From NCBI RefSeq assembly GCF_023016045.1, contig NZ_JALKAP010000002.1, positions 248,001 through 312,000 of the forward strand: a stretch of DNA of 64,000 nucleotides, written 5' to 3'. Made by a program: the position numbers and the translations under genes. Numbering within the stretch: position 1 is the stretch's first letter; each line of letters opens with the position of its first letter. The DNA is from Marinobacter sp. S6332. GTDB lineage: Bacteria; Pseudomonadota; Gammaproteobacteria; Pseudomonadales; Oleiphilaceae. The notes under the pieces are model-generated. The model searched no databases and was not told the DNA's origin. It saw only the letters and a list, made by a program, of their open reading frames with translations. Below are positions 1 through 7,918 of the stretch, in pieces.

Positions 1-171
1 ATCGGCATGATCACTCCACCCGTGGCCATCAACCTTTACGTAGCTTCTTCGATCACGCAACTGCCACTGGAACGCATCACTCGCGCAATTATTCCCTACT
101 TGCTTACCTTGGTCAGTGTGCTTCTATTGATTGTGTATGTTCCAATTTTGATCGGTTGGTCCGGAAACTAA
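1..171 (+). CDS. TRAP transporter large permease (DctM-like), C-terminal end only
   Basis: The frame is open from the first base and ends at a TAA at 169-171, so only the last 56 residues are inside the window. They begin IGMITPPVAINLYVASS, which is the typical last conserved block of DctM-type TRAP permeases, and finish with a strongly hydrophobic helix (IIPYLLTLVSVLLLIVYVPIL). DctM proteins form the large membrane subunit of sodium-driven importers for C4-dicarboxylates and other organic acids. The substrate cannot be told from this end. The binding protein and small permease genes would lie to the left, outside the window. The next gene follows on the same strand after about 60 bases. Confidence 0.8.
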   Translation: MGMITPPVAINLYVASSITQLPLERITRAIIPYLLTLVSVLLLIVYVPILIGWSGN

Positions 172-230
172 ACTCCGGCCACCCAATTATTCCCTTACTA
201 ACTCATCCAACGAACTCCAAGGAATTTAAA

Positions 231-968
231 ATGCTAAGTTCATCGGAAGGTAAAAAAGTCCCTCAAGTTTCGTTTCCCATTCGCGTTGATAATGAGTGGA
301 AATCGATAACGAGCAATGAACTGTTTAACGATCAAACCGTTGTTGTGTTCGCCTTGCCGGGCGCGTTTACACCTACCTGTTCAAGCACCCACTTACCCCG
401 ATACAACGAGCTGGCACCCGTCTTCAAGGAGCTGGGTGTAGATCGTGTAATTTGCCTATCGGTGAACGACCCATTCGTGACGCAGGCGTGGGCAGAAGAT
501 CAACACGCAGACAATATCGAGTTTATTCCGGACGGCAACGGCGACTTCACCCGTGAGATCGGAATGCTGGTTAGCAAAAGCGACATAGGCTTTGGTGACC
601 GCAGCTGGCGCTATTCCATGCTGGTAAAAGATGGAACCATCGAAAAAATGTTTATCGAGCCAGACAAGCCGGGCGACCCGTTTGAAGTATCGGATGCCGA
701 CACCATGCTGCATTACATCAAGCCAGATGTGACCTTACCGGCACGGGTGAGCATATTCACAAAACCCGGATGCCCACACTGTACTCGCGCCAAAACGCTG
801 CTACAGCAAAAGGGTTATAAGTATGAAGAGATAAAACTGGGCGCCGGTGGCCTGTCATACAGCACCTTGCAGGCGGTAACTGGCAAGGGCACAACCCCTC
901 AGGTATTTATCGACGGCCAACTGATTGGTGGCGCCGATGAACTCGAAGCGGTGATGACGAAGCGGTAA
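231..968 (+). CDS. Hybrid peroxiredoxin-glutaredoxin (hyPrx5 type)
   Basis: Glutathione-dependent peroxidase of 245 residues made of two fused domains. The first (about residues 5-165) is a Prx5-type peroxiredoxin with the peroxidatic cysteine in GAFTPTCSSTHLPRY. The second (about 170-245) is a glutaredoxin with the redox pair in KPGCPHCTRAK and the glutathione-site block TTPQVFIDGQLIGGADEL. In characterised homologues the glutaredoxin part recycles the peroxidase part with glutathione, so one polypeptide removes hydrogen peroxide and alkyl peroxides in the cytoplasm. The frame is open further upstream, but the ATG at 231 has a good ribosome site (AAGGAA at 219-224) and matches the family start. 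The gene ends at a strong hairpin terminator, so it looks monocistronic. Confidence 0.93.
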   Translation: MLSSSEGKKVPQVSFPIRVDNEWKSITSNELFNDQTVVVFALPGAFTPTCSSTHLPRYNELAPVFKELGVDRVICLSVNDPFVTQAWAEDQHADNIEFIPDGNGDFTREIGMLVSKSDIGFGDRSWRYSMLVKDGTIEKMFIEPDKPGDPFEVSDADTMLHYIKPDVTLPARVSIFTKPGCPHCTRAKTLLQQKGYKYEEIKLGAGGLSYSTLQAVTGKGTTPQVFIDGQLIGGADELEAVMTKR

Positions 969-988
969 TCGCATAGCCTGACTGGTCT

Positions 989-1022
989 GCGCCTGAACAC
1001 ATAGGTTCAGGCGCTCTTCTTT
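989..1022 (+). terminator. Rho-independent terminator after the hybrid peroxiredoxin
   Basis: Perfect 10-bp inverted repeat GCGCCTGAAC / GTTCAGGCGC (989-998 and 1005-1014) with a 6-base loop, followed by the T-rich run TCTTCTTT. It lies 20 bases after the stop codon and separates this gene from the motor-like operon that follows. Confidence 0.85.
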
Positions 1023-1131
1023 GCGAGCTCTGACGAGTCCGTCATTATCAATCACCCAGCATACCCTTTAGAATAGTCGCCCCTGAAAGCTCGGGATTAT
1101 CACTGGCACCCAACCTGTGCGCGATTATTCG

Positions 1132-1806
1132 ATGACTCAAACACCCTCATTCTCTGCCAGAATTTCGCAGCAAAGATTGCTACAGCTGCTAGCCCAATCT
1201 GGAGCACCGGCTTCTGACGGCCCGCTACCCTGTTGCGGAGAAAGGCTTGGGCGTCTGTTTGGGCTTTCCGACACTCTGGTCCTGGATTCAGCCATTGCGT
1301 TTCGCGCGCGCCAAACGGGCTTGGATCAGAGGGCTGTATTTGATCGTGTCATTCAGGAACTGGCCAATAGTCGCCAAGCGCTGATACGCAAACTCAAAAC
1401 CTACGGTGATGACGTTGAGCCCACCGACTGCGTGGATTTCGAGCACTACCTGAACCCATGGCTCTCGCTGCAGCGCAAAGTCATCGCCGTTAGCCGCCAG
1501 CTTCGGGACAAAACCCGAAAAGCCATGAAGGATCACAGCCAAACTCTGGCCCGGCTGGCAGAATTGGATGCAACGTTTGATCACGCCATGGCCGGGTACA
1601 CCAGCCAATGTTTCTCCCATATTCCCAAAGTGCTGGAACAACGGTTTCAATCGCTAGCACACGATACCAGCGGCACCCCATATAACGGGCTCCACCGTTA
1701 CTGCGAAGAAGCGCAGAATCTTTTACTCGCTGAACTGGATGTTCGGCTGGAGCCGGTATTGGGGCTGCTTGAAGCTTGCCAAAACGAGGTAACGAACTCT
1801 CCATGA
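1132..1806 (+). CDS. DUF3348 family protein, first gene of the motor-like operon
   Basis: 224-residue soluble protein that I recognise as DUF3348, a family with no assigned function that occurs upstream of DUF802 and OmpA-like genes. No signal peptide or membrane segment is visible. The middle (about residues 55-150) is rich in charged helices, including LQRKVIAVSRQLRDKTRKAMKD in two overlapping pieces, and looks able to form helical bundles. A GTG at 1117 in the same frame is an alternative start. Neither start has a clear ribosome site. The stop overlaps the start of the next gene (ATGA), so translation is probably coupled. Its role is inferred only from context: a cytoplasmic partner of the channel complex encoded downstream. 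Confidence 0.75.
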   Translation: MTQTPSFSARISQQRLLQLLAQSGAPASDGPLPCCGERLGRLFGLSDTLVLDSAIAFRARQTGLDQRAVFDRVIQELANSRQALIRKLKTYGDDVEPTDCVDFEHYLNPWLSLQRKVIAVSRQLRDKTRKAMKDHSQTLARLAELDATFDHAMAGYTSQCFSHIPKVLEQRFQSLAHDTSGTPYNGLHRYCEEAQNLLLAELDVRLEPVLGLLEACQNEVTNSP

Positions 1807-3662
1807 GCAGACTTTTCTTTTTTCTCGCGTTTGCCATAGGCCTGGCCGTTGTGGCTTGGATAGGCCAACGCTTTCTAGGTTCAGACCTTCTCGCCCTTTC
1901 AGTGACGGGTATTATTGCGTGTGTATACGGATTGGGCTTTATCGAGTTGATGGGGTTCCGTCGCACCACCCGACAGCTTGCCGATCGGCTTAGCAGTATT
2001 CCGCAGAGCCGCGAGCAACTTGAAGACTGGCTTTCTGGCCTACCGGAGCAGATTCAGTTTGCTGTGCAGAAGCGAGTTGATGGCCACTTTTCAGCACTGC
2101 CCAGTCCGCAACTAACACCGTATCTGGTCGGCCTGCTGGTGATGCTCGGTTTGCTAGGAACCTTTGCTGGCATGATCGTAACCCTAAGCGGCGCCGCCTC
2201 GGCACTGGACGGCAGCACCGATCTTAGCGTAATCCGTGGCGCTCTCGCGGCTCCTATTGCTGGGTTGAGTCTGGCCTTTGGTACTTCTATTGCGGGTGTG
2301 GCAGCTTCCGCCATGCTGGGCCTCGCTTCCACCTTAAGCCGCCGCGAACGCTTACAAGTATCACGCCAGCTGGATAAAACCTTACGGCAACGGTTGCATC
2401 ACTTGTCGGCAGACTACCAACGCCAGCAAGCCTTCAAAGCCTTGGAATCCCAAGCTACCGCCCTACCTCAAATGGCCACAGCCATGGAGTCCATGACAGC
2501 CCGCATGGAGCAGCTTGGTCAGCAACTGGAGCAGTCCCTAACCCGAAACCAGCAGGAATTTCACAGCACCGTAGGCACGCATTACCAGAGTCTGGCGGAC
2601 TCTGTTGCTCAGTCCCTAGAGAAAGCTCTGGAATCCAGCTCTCGCATTACCGCCGAACGCATAGAGCCGATCGTGACGGAAGCCATGGCAACTCTTCAGT
2701 CCCATGCCGGAGAGCTACATGAAAGCTGGTCTGCGACTGCTAATCAGCAACTGGCCGACCTCACAAGCATGTTCCAGAAAACCAGCCACGAGGCAGGTGA
2801 ACGTTGGCAAATGGGTTTTGATCAACAACAGCAAACCGCAGAAAAACTAATACATAATCTGCAAAGCACCTTGCAGGAATACCAAGCCCACTTCCGGGAC
2901 GAAAGCGCCAAGCTTGCCACCCATCATCAACAAGGTCTGGATGCGCTCATTACACGCATCAGCGAGCAGCTCTCTAAACTGCACGAGCAAGAAGCGGCTC
3001 AGGGCGACGCTGCCCACGAACGATTGGTTCAACTCGAAGCTACGGTCACCAAGCACTTGAACGAACTGGGCTCCGGACTGGAAGCCCCCATGACCCGTTT
3101 GATAGAAACCGCCTCGGAAACCCCGAAAGCCGCCGCTCACGTGATTTCCAAGCTGCAAGAAGAGATGGCACGTAACAGCGAACGGGAAAACCAATTACTG
3201 GAAGAGCGTCAACGGCTGGTGCAAGAACTCGACAGCCTGCTCGAATCCCAACGCAGCAATGCCGACAGTCAGCGCCAAGCAGTGGACTCTCTGATCACTG
3301 GCGCAGGGGACACCCTCACCGGGATCAGCGAACGCTTCAATGTTCTGATTCAAGAGCAAAGCCAACAGCTCGGCAAGCTCGGTGAAGACATTACCGGCAG
3401 CAGTCAGGAAGTGGGCGCACTTAGCGAAGCCTTCCTGCAAGCGGTGGAGCTGTTCAGCGCTTCCAATACCCAGCTTCAGGAAAGCCTAACCAACATCCAA
3501 AAAGCACTCGATAACGCCGGTAGCCGCCACGATGAGCAACTGGCCTACTACGTTGCTCAAGCCCGTGAGGTAATCGATCTCTCCGTTAGCTCCCAGAAGG
3601 ATGTGATTGACGCGGCCTCGGCCCTGATCACCAATCACGCCGAGACCAGCGGAGCCAGCTAA
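1803..3662 (+). CDS. MotA/TolQ-like channel protein with long coiled-coil tail (DUF802)
   Basis: 619-residue membrane protein. Hydrophobic segments lie at about residues 4-20, 28-50, 106-130 and 148-176. The third holds LLVMLGLLGTFAGMIVTL and the fourth PIAGLSLAFGTSIAGVAASA, the two conserved blocks of the MotA/TolQ/ExbB proton-channel family. Residues from about 178 to the end form a roughly 440-residue cytoplasmic tail rich in Q, E, L and A, with recurring short blocks such as LDALITRISEQL and VDSLITGAGDTL. This fits the DUF802 repeat annotation and predicts coiled coil. Typical MotA or TolQ proteins are under 300 residues, so the tail is the unusual part. The start is fixed by the ATGA overlap with the previous gene. 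The stop overlaps the OmpA-like partner by one base. Tail architecture recalls ZorA of Zorya defence, but the accessory genes differ. Confidence 0.85.
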   Translation: MSRLFFFLAFAIGLAVVAWIGQRFLGSDLLALSVTGIIACVYGLGFIELMGFRRTTRQLADRLSSIPQSREQLEDWLSGLPEQIQFAVQKRVDGHFSALPSPQLTPYLVGLLVMLGLLGTFAGMIVTLSGAASALDGSTDLSVIRGALAAPIAGLSLAFGTSIAGVAASAMLGLASTLSRRERLQVSRQLDKTLRQRLHHLSADYQRQQAFKALESQATALPQMATAMESMTARMEQLGQQLEQSLTRNQQEFHSTVGTHYQSLADSVAQSLEKALESSSRITAERIEPIVTEAMATLQSHAGELHESWSATANQQLADLTSMFQKTSHEAGERWQMGFDQQQQTAEKLIHNLQSTLQEYQAHFRDESAKLATHHQQGLDALITRISEQLSKLHEQEAAQGDAAHERLVQLEATVTKHLNELGSGLEAPMTRLIETASETPKAAAHVISKLQEEMARNSERENQLLEERQRLVQELDSLLESQRSNADSQRQAVDSLITGAGDTLTGISERFNVLIQEQSQQLGKLGEDITGSSQEVGALSEAFLQAVELFSASNTQLQESLTNIQKALDNAGSRHDEQLAYYVAQAREVIDLSVSSQKDVIDAASALITNHAETSGAS

Positions 3663-4312
3663 TGGACTATCTGGAAGACGGCGAACAGCAATCCACGCCA
3701 ATTTGGGCGATTTTCTCAGACCTGATGGCCGCGCTGGTAGGCATTCTGGTGCTGATCTTAGTGTGGGTGATCGGCGTTCAGGTGGAGCTCAGCCAATCAC
3801 TGGAAGAGGAAAAAGCTAAGCGCGAAGCCGAAGAGCAGCGGCGTATTGCTCTGGAGCAAGCGCTTGAAGACCCACTCACCAAAGGCTTAGTTACCTTTCA
3901 GAACGGCCGCATTGGCATCAGCGGCAACGTACTGTTTGAGTTGAATTCGGATCAGTTACAGGCAGATGGTGTTGAGGTGCTCGAAGCGCTAATAACTCCA
4001 TTGCAAACCTATCTCGCCCAGCACGAAGAACTCCTGATGATCAGCGGTTTCACCGATGATCTGCCCATGCACAGCGGTAACCGATATCAGGACAACTGGG
4101 GCCTGTCGGCCCAAAGGGCACTAACGGTCACTCGAACATTAATGGAGCTTGGTCTACCCAACGACCGCGTATTCGCTGCCGCGTTTGGCCCGCACCACCC
4201 TGCTGTGCCCAACATAGATGCGGAATCCCGAGCTCAAAACCGGCGGGTGGAAATCAGTACCGTACCTTTAGCACCGGAAGCAGCAAGCAAAAGCGAGAAG
4301 GCAGAGAACTGA
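3662..4312 (+). CDS. OmpA/MotB-like peptidoglycan-binding partner protein
   Basis: 216-residue inner-membrane protein. One transmembrane helix (about residues 14-39) begins WAIFSDLMAALVGILVLIL. The aspartate at residue 20, in SDLM, sits where MotB, ExbD and ZorB carry the proton-relay aspartate. A charged helical linker (41-75) leads into an OmpA-family domain (about 78-205) with LFELNSDQL, ISGFTDD, NWGLSAQRA and the final RAQNRRVEI, the normal peptidoglycan-binding features. It should be the stator partner of the preceding channel protein, anchoring it to the cell wall and carrying protons. One-base overlaps with both neighbours indicate a coupled operon. Confidence 0.88.
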   Translation: MDYLEDGEQQSTPIWAIFSDLMAALVGILVLILVWVIGVQVELSQSLEEEKAKREAEEQRRIALEQALEDPLTKGLVTFQNGRIGISGNVLFELNSDQLQADGVEVLEALITPLQTYLAQHEELLMISGFTDDLPMHSGNRYQDNWGLSAQRALTVTRTLMELGLPNDRVFAAAFGPHHPAVPNIDAESRAQNRRVEISTVPLAPEAASKSEKAEN

Positions 4313-4932
4313 TGGCGACCACGCTTGAGGCTGCCCCCTTGCACCCGAGAATCGACGCTCTCAGGCGTTGCGGCGCAGACCAGCTAGCTCCGGTCCGCTT
4401 CCGCTATCTGGAAGCCCTAGCGTTGCGACTTCAAACAAAAGGCCTGCAACACACCCGGCATTGGCAGAAACTGGAACAAGCTATCGCAGACTATACAGCT
4501 GCTTACGAGTCGTCTGCAGAGCTTTCGCAAGCCCTTGAAACGAGCCCTCCGTCACAGCTATCAACTCTGCTAGACAAACTAAACCAAGCACCGGATGTGC
4601 CAGCAACAGAGCCTCAGTCAACGCTAGAACAGTTGATTTTTGGAGTGTCGGGGGGTGGCACGAATGCTTCACAACGCGTTGCACCTTCCAACACGCAACA
4701 GCCTCTGAAAGCCATGACCAGAGTAAATGCAGGCCGTGGCGAGCAAGCCCTCCAAGAGCGTATTCGCCATGCCATTGAGGAAGTACCCCAAGATGCAGGT
4801 CCCATAAACGCACACCGGTTGGTAAGCCGGGCAATGGCAGAAATGCAGAGGCTATCACCCGCGTATATAAACCGGTTTGTGAATTACACAGATACATTGA
4901 TGGCGCTGGAAAGATTAGCGCGGAAGGGGTAG
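4312..4932 (+). CDS. DUF2894 family protein
   Basis: 206-residue soluble protein. The C-terminal third (INAHRLVSRAMAEMQRLSP, then YINRFVNYTDTLMALERLA) matches the conserved block I associate with DUF2894, a family of unknown function found after DUF802 and OmpA-like genes. The N-terminal 60 residues look helical and basic. The middle (about 60-140) is low-complexity and probably a flexible linker. No signal peptide or membrane helix is seen. The ATG shares one base with the stop of the OmpA-like gene. It probably acts in the cytoplasm with the channel tail or with the DUF3348 protein. Its biochemical role is unknown. Confidence 0.75.
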   Translation: MATTLEAAPLHPRIDALRRCGADQLAPVRFRYLEALALRLQTKGLQHTRHWQKLEQAIADYTAAYESSAELSQALETSPPSQLSTLLDKLNQAPDVPATEPQSTLEQLIFGVSGGGTNASQRVAPSNTQQPLKAMTRVNAGRGEQALQERIRHAIEEVPQDAGPINAHRLVSRAMAEMQRLSPAYINRFVNYTDTLMALERLARKG

Positions 4933-4943
4933 AAGGTGGGTCT

Positions 4944-6125
4944 ATGATCAAAGCATTTGCAGTGTCCAACTACCGTAGTTTAAAAAACATTGTGTCTCCC
5001 CTTTCGGGCCTAAACGTGGTTACCGGGCCTAACGGCTGCGGTAAATCCAACCTGTATAAATCACTCCGGCTACTCGCAGAAACCGCAAAAGGCAACCTTA
5101 TCTCATCGATTGCTCAAGAGGGCGGTCTGGATTACACATTCTGGGCCGGACCGGATCAACTCACCAATGGCATGAAGGAGGGTTCTGCACCCGTCCAAGG
5201 CTCCGCCAAAAAACAAAACCCTCGCCTGAGATTAGGTTTTGTAGGCGAAGAATTCGGTTACGCCATATCGCTTGGGATGCCAGCACCACAGGGGTTTGCA
5301 GGCTACCAAGACCCCTCCATGTTTCAGTTCGACCCAGAGATAAAGCGCGAGTGCATTTGGGTTGGCGATGTTTGCAGACCCAGTAGCTGCTTGATCGACC
5401 GCGTTGGCCCCGTGGTGAAAGTACGCTCCGGCCGAACGTGGGAGGTGTATAACGCGCACCTTAATTCGTACGAAAGCATCTTGAACGAAATCAGCGACCC
5501 GGTAGCGGTGCCCGAGGTGCATGCCGTTCGGCAAACCATCCGCAATTGGCGCTTCTACGATCAGTTCAGAACCGACCCGCAATCCACCATTCGCACACCA
5601 CAGATAGGCACACGCACGCCAGTACTTGATCATGACGGCCATAGCTTGGTTGCCGCCCTTCGAACCATTTACGAGATTGGCGACAGAGAGGCGCTATACC
5701 ACGCAATCGAGGATGCATTTCCGGGCGCCACGATTAACTTTACCGCAGACGCAGGCAACCGCTTCGTATTGCAGTTTCTGCAAGACGGGCTTTTGCGCCC
5801 CTTAAACCAAGCTGAACTTTCAGATGGCACGCTTCGCTACCTGCTGTTGGTAGCAGCCTTGCTAACACCCCGACCCCCTTCCCTGCTTGTGTTAAACGAA
5901 CCAGAAACCAGCCTACACCCGGATTTGCTTCCCGCACTGGGCCGCCTAATTATCCGAGCCTCGCGCGAGACACAAGTGTGGGTGGTTTCCCATGCACCCC
6001 GCTTAGTCGCCACCTTAGAAAAACACGCCGATTGCAACCCCATCGCACTGAATAAAGAGCTTGGTGAAACAATCATTCAGGGGCAGGGGTTGCTCGATTC
6101 GCCGCCTTGGCAGTGGGTTGAGTAG
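4944..6125 (+). CDS. AAA family ATPase (RecF/SMC-like, AAA_21 type)
   Basis: 393-residue ATPase of the ABC/SMC-like fold. The start MIKAFAVSNYRSLKN and Walker A GPNGCGKS (about residues 28-35) are typical of RecF/OLD-type ATPases. The signature region is LSDGTLRYLLL (about 292-302). The Walker B block reads LLVLNEPETSLHP (about 313-325), with Asn before the catalytic Glu instead of the usual Asp. VVSHAPRLV follows as the switch histidine region. No Toprim or other nuclease domain is visible, so it is not a full OLD nuclease. It starts 11 bases after the DUF2894 gene with a GGTGG ribosome site, so it is probably cotranscribed with the motor-like operon. Functional linkage is inference. Confidence 0.85.
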   Translation: MIKAFAVSNYRSLKNIVSPLSGLNVVTGPNGCGKSNLYKSLRLLAETAKGNLISSIAQEGGLDYTFWAGPDQLTNGMKEGSAPVQGSAKKQNPRLRLGFVGEEFGYAISLGMPAPQGFAGYQDPSMFQFDPEIKRECIWVGDVCRPSSCLIDRVGPVVKVRSGRTWEVYNAHLNSYESILNEISDPVAVPEVHAVRQTIRNWRFYDQFRTDPQSTIRTPQIGTRTPVLDHDGHSLVAALRTIYEIGDREALYHAIEDAFPGATINFTADAGNRFVLQFLQDGLLRPLNQAELSDGTLRYLLLVAALLTPRPPSLLVLNEPETSLHPDLLPALGRLIIRASRETQVWVVSHAPRLVATLEKHADCNPIALNKELGETIIQGQGLLDSPPWQWVE

Positions 6126-6164
6126 ACAAGAAATCACCGAAGGTTTCCGCCTCAACCAACGCCC

Positions 6165-6992
6165 CTAAAACAACACGCTAATCGCTCCGACACTACTAAC
6201 CGCCAGCAGTACTATCCCCAGCATACGGAAAAACACCGGCGTTTCTGCTTTCAGAATACGGTCGTGAAAGCGCAGCCCAATCACGTGCCCAATGGCCGCG
6301 CACGGCAGTAGCCACAGGTGGTGAATAAGCTGCAAATCAAGCCCTACCCATATGAAGGCTGCCAGCTTGATTAGTACTAGAATAAACCAAAGGCCAAACA
6401 GCGTATCGCGCAGTTTCTCTCGCGCCACATGCTGTGCCGCGACGGCAATGATTAATGGCGCACCAATCAACGAGGTGCCGCTGATGTAGCCACCGGTCAT
6501 CAACAGGGCCACGTCGACGGTTTTGCTATTACTGCGGAAAGGCCGATTCAGAATGTACGACACAGAGTAAATCGCAACAATCACAAAAATGATCGCACTC
6601 AGCACATTGGGTGGCAGCGTAAACAGGCCAAACACGCCAATCAGCTTGGGCACCAGCATAATACCGAGCATTCGCCATAGGTAAGGCCAATCAACCGTGC
6701 CTTCTTGCACCTTTGCAAACGCATCCGGCCCAAACCCGGTCAGCTTCTGGCCACTTCCGTCAGTTTCTTTACTCTTACGGTTGCCGCGATTGTTCATCCA
6801 AATGGTCAGAGATGAAAACACCAATAGATGCACCGCAATGATGGGCAAGAAAACCAGCGGGTCGTCCTTCACCAGCAGCAAAAATGGCAACGACAACACC
6901 GCGCCGCCAAAGCCCAGCCCGGAGCGCACAAAGCCACTCCAGATGAAAATCAACGCGATAAGAACATACTGAATGAAAGAAAGGTCTGACAT
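6165..6992 (-). CDS. TauE/SafE family (TSUP) sulfite or organosulfur exporter
   Basis: 275-residue polytopic membrane protein with about eight hydrophobic helices. It begins with the family pattern FIWSGFVRSGLGFGGAVLSLPFLLL (in overlapping pieces), and a second half-repeat is seen in GGYISGTSLIGAPLIIAVAA. These are the two glycine-rich half-domains of the TSUP family. Members export sulfite, sulfoacetate or related anions, but the substrate cannot be predicted here. A cytoplasmic loop of about 45 residues separates the halves. Ribosome site AGGGTG precedes the ATG. It lies convergent to the AAA ATPase gene and apart from the next gene. Confidence 0.82.
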   Translation of the reverse strand: MSDLSFIQYVLIALIFIWSGFVRSGLGFGGAVLSLPFLLLVKDDPLVFLPIIAVHLLVFSSLTIWMNNRGNRKSKETDGSGQKLTGFGPDAFAKVQEGTVDWPYLWRMLGIMLVPKLIGVFGLFTLPPNVLSAIIFVIVAIYSVSYILNRPFRSNSKTVDVALLMTGGYISGTSLIGAPLIIAVAAQHVAREKLRDTLFGLWFILVLIKLAAFIWVGLDLQLIHHLWLLPCAAIGHVIGLRFHDRILKAETPVFFRMLGIVLLAVSSVGAISVLF

Positions 6993-7054
6993 GACACCCT
7001 GAATAGTGGGAAAACTCGTTCAAGTTTAACGATTTTCTCAAGGCTGCGCAGAGT

Positions 7055-7885
7055 CTATTGATTCGCTCGAACAAACACCCAGTTGGTTCCAACGTTGTCG
7101 CACACAATGACATCGCGATTGATGGTGTCACACAAAGACAGGTTTTCTGGCAAATCATCATGCTTGCCAGTTGTTACATTCAGGTTTTTTCGATCCAGTT
7201 TGAGTAATTCGTAGGCCCGTTCCATACGCTCGGAAAAATCCACGTCACCACTTTCAAGTGTGTGAAAGGCGTTGTGAAACGCCGTGAAGCTCATGGTGTT
7301 TGCGCCCAGACCAATGGCCAGCATTTTGGGGATGTAGCGATCATAAGCCGCCGAGAGATAGGACCGCACAGCTTCGTCGTCACTACGTTTGCCATCGAAA
7401 GGTACGATTCCGAGGCGGTTACTTGGCTCCAACACGCCATCACCCAATGATGCCAGTGTGCGATTATCTGCCAACTCATAGACCGCCTGCGAACATTGGA
7501 TTACCTTCCCCCTCAAGTGGCATCCAGCCAACCTTTGGGCAATTGGCGGCTCGGAGACGGGCTCATTCATTGGTTCATGAGACAGCGTGGTTAGCTCAGG
7601 CTCAGACCGGGGTTCAGGGCTGGCCGAAACCTCGGGCAATGTTAGGCCCAAACGTTTAGCTGGCTGTCGCAACAACAGCGCCTGCACATTTCTGTCATTC
7701 CGTTGGAAATCCACCTGAGAAGGAAGGCCAGCACGACCTCCGCGTTCGACAACCTCGCAGTAGAGACGCTCCAATTCTGATTGCGCTGAGGTCAGGCAGG
7801 CTTCATCTGCGCTGGCGTTCGAAATCCAGCCGATGACAAAAATGGCAGTAAAAGTGCTGCCAAGCCTTACTCCAACATCACGCAT
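7055..7885 (-). CDS. Secreted protein of unknown function
   Basis: 276 residues, not recognised. A signal peptide of about 26 residues (hydrophobic STFTAIFVIGWIS, then a likely cut after ASA) sends it to the periplasm. The mature part contains several cysteines (EACLTSAQSELERLYCEVV near the start, AGCHLRGKVIQCSQAV in the middle, LSLCDTINRDVIVCDN at the end), spaced as if for three disulfides. A Pro/Glu-rich linker lies at about residues 88-115. The C-terminal half is predicted mostly helical. The reading frame and codon use look like a real gene. The ribosome site is weak (AAAGA before the ATG). No neighbour suggests a role. Confidence 0.7.
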   Translation of the reverse strand: MRDVGVRLGSTFTAIFVIGWISNASADEACLTSAQSELERLYCEVVERGGRAGLPSQVDFQRNDRNVQALLLRQPAKRLGLTLPEVSASPEPRSEPELTTLSHEPMNEPVSEPPIAQRLAGCHLRGKVIQCSQAVYELADNRTLASLGDGVLEPSNRLGIVPFDGKRSDDEAVRSYLSAAYDRYIPKMLAIGLGANTMSFTAFHNAFHTLESGDVDFSERMERAYELLKLDRKNLNVTTGKHDDLPENLSLCDTINRDVIVCDNVGTNWVFVRANQ

Positions 7886-7918
7886 ATTCTTTATTTTCTC
7901 GCCGGGTCGCGCTTACAA

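Noticed and set aside
1061..1078. Shared ATACCCTTTAGAA sequence here and at 12166 as a promoter family
   Set aside because: The 13-base match precedes two genes but no -35 element at proper spacing is seen in either case. It may be chance.
1132..6125. Calling the motor operon a Zorya system
   Set aside because: The ZorAB-like pair and long tail fit, but no ZorC, ZorD helicase or ZorE nuclease is present and the accessory families differ. I report it as Zorya-like only.
4944..6125. Calling the AAA ATPase an OLD-type nuclease
   Set aside because: The protein ends soon after the ATPase motifs, with no Toprim domain.
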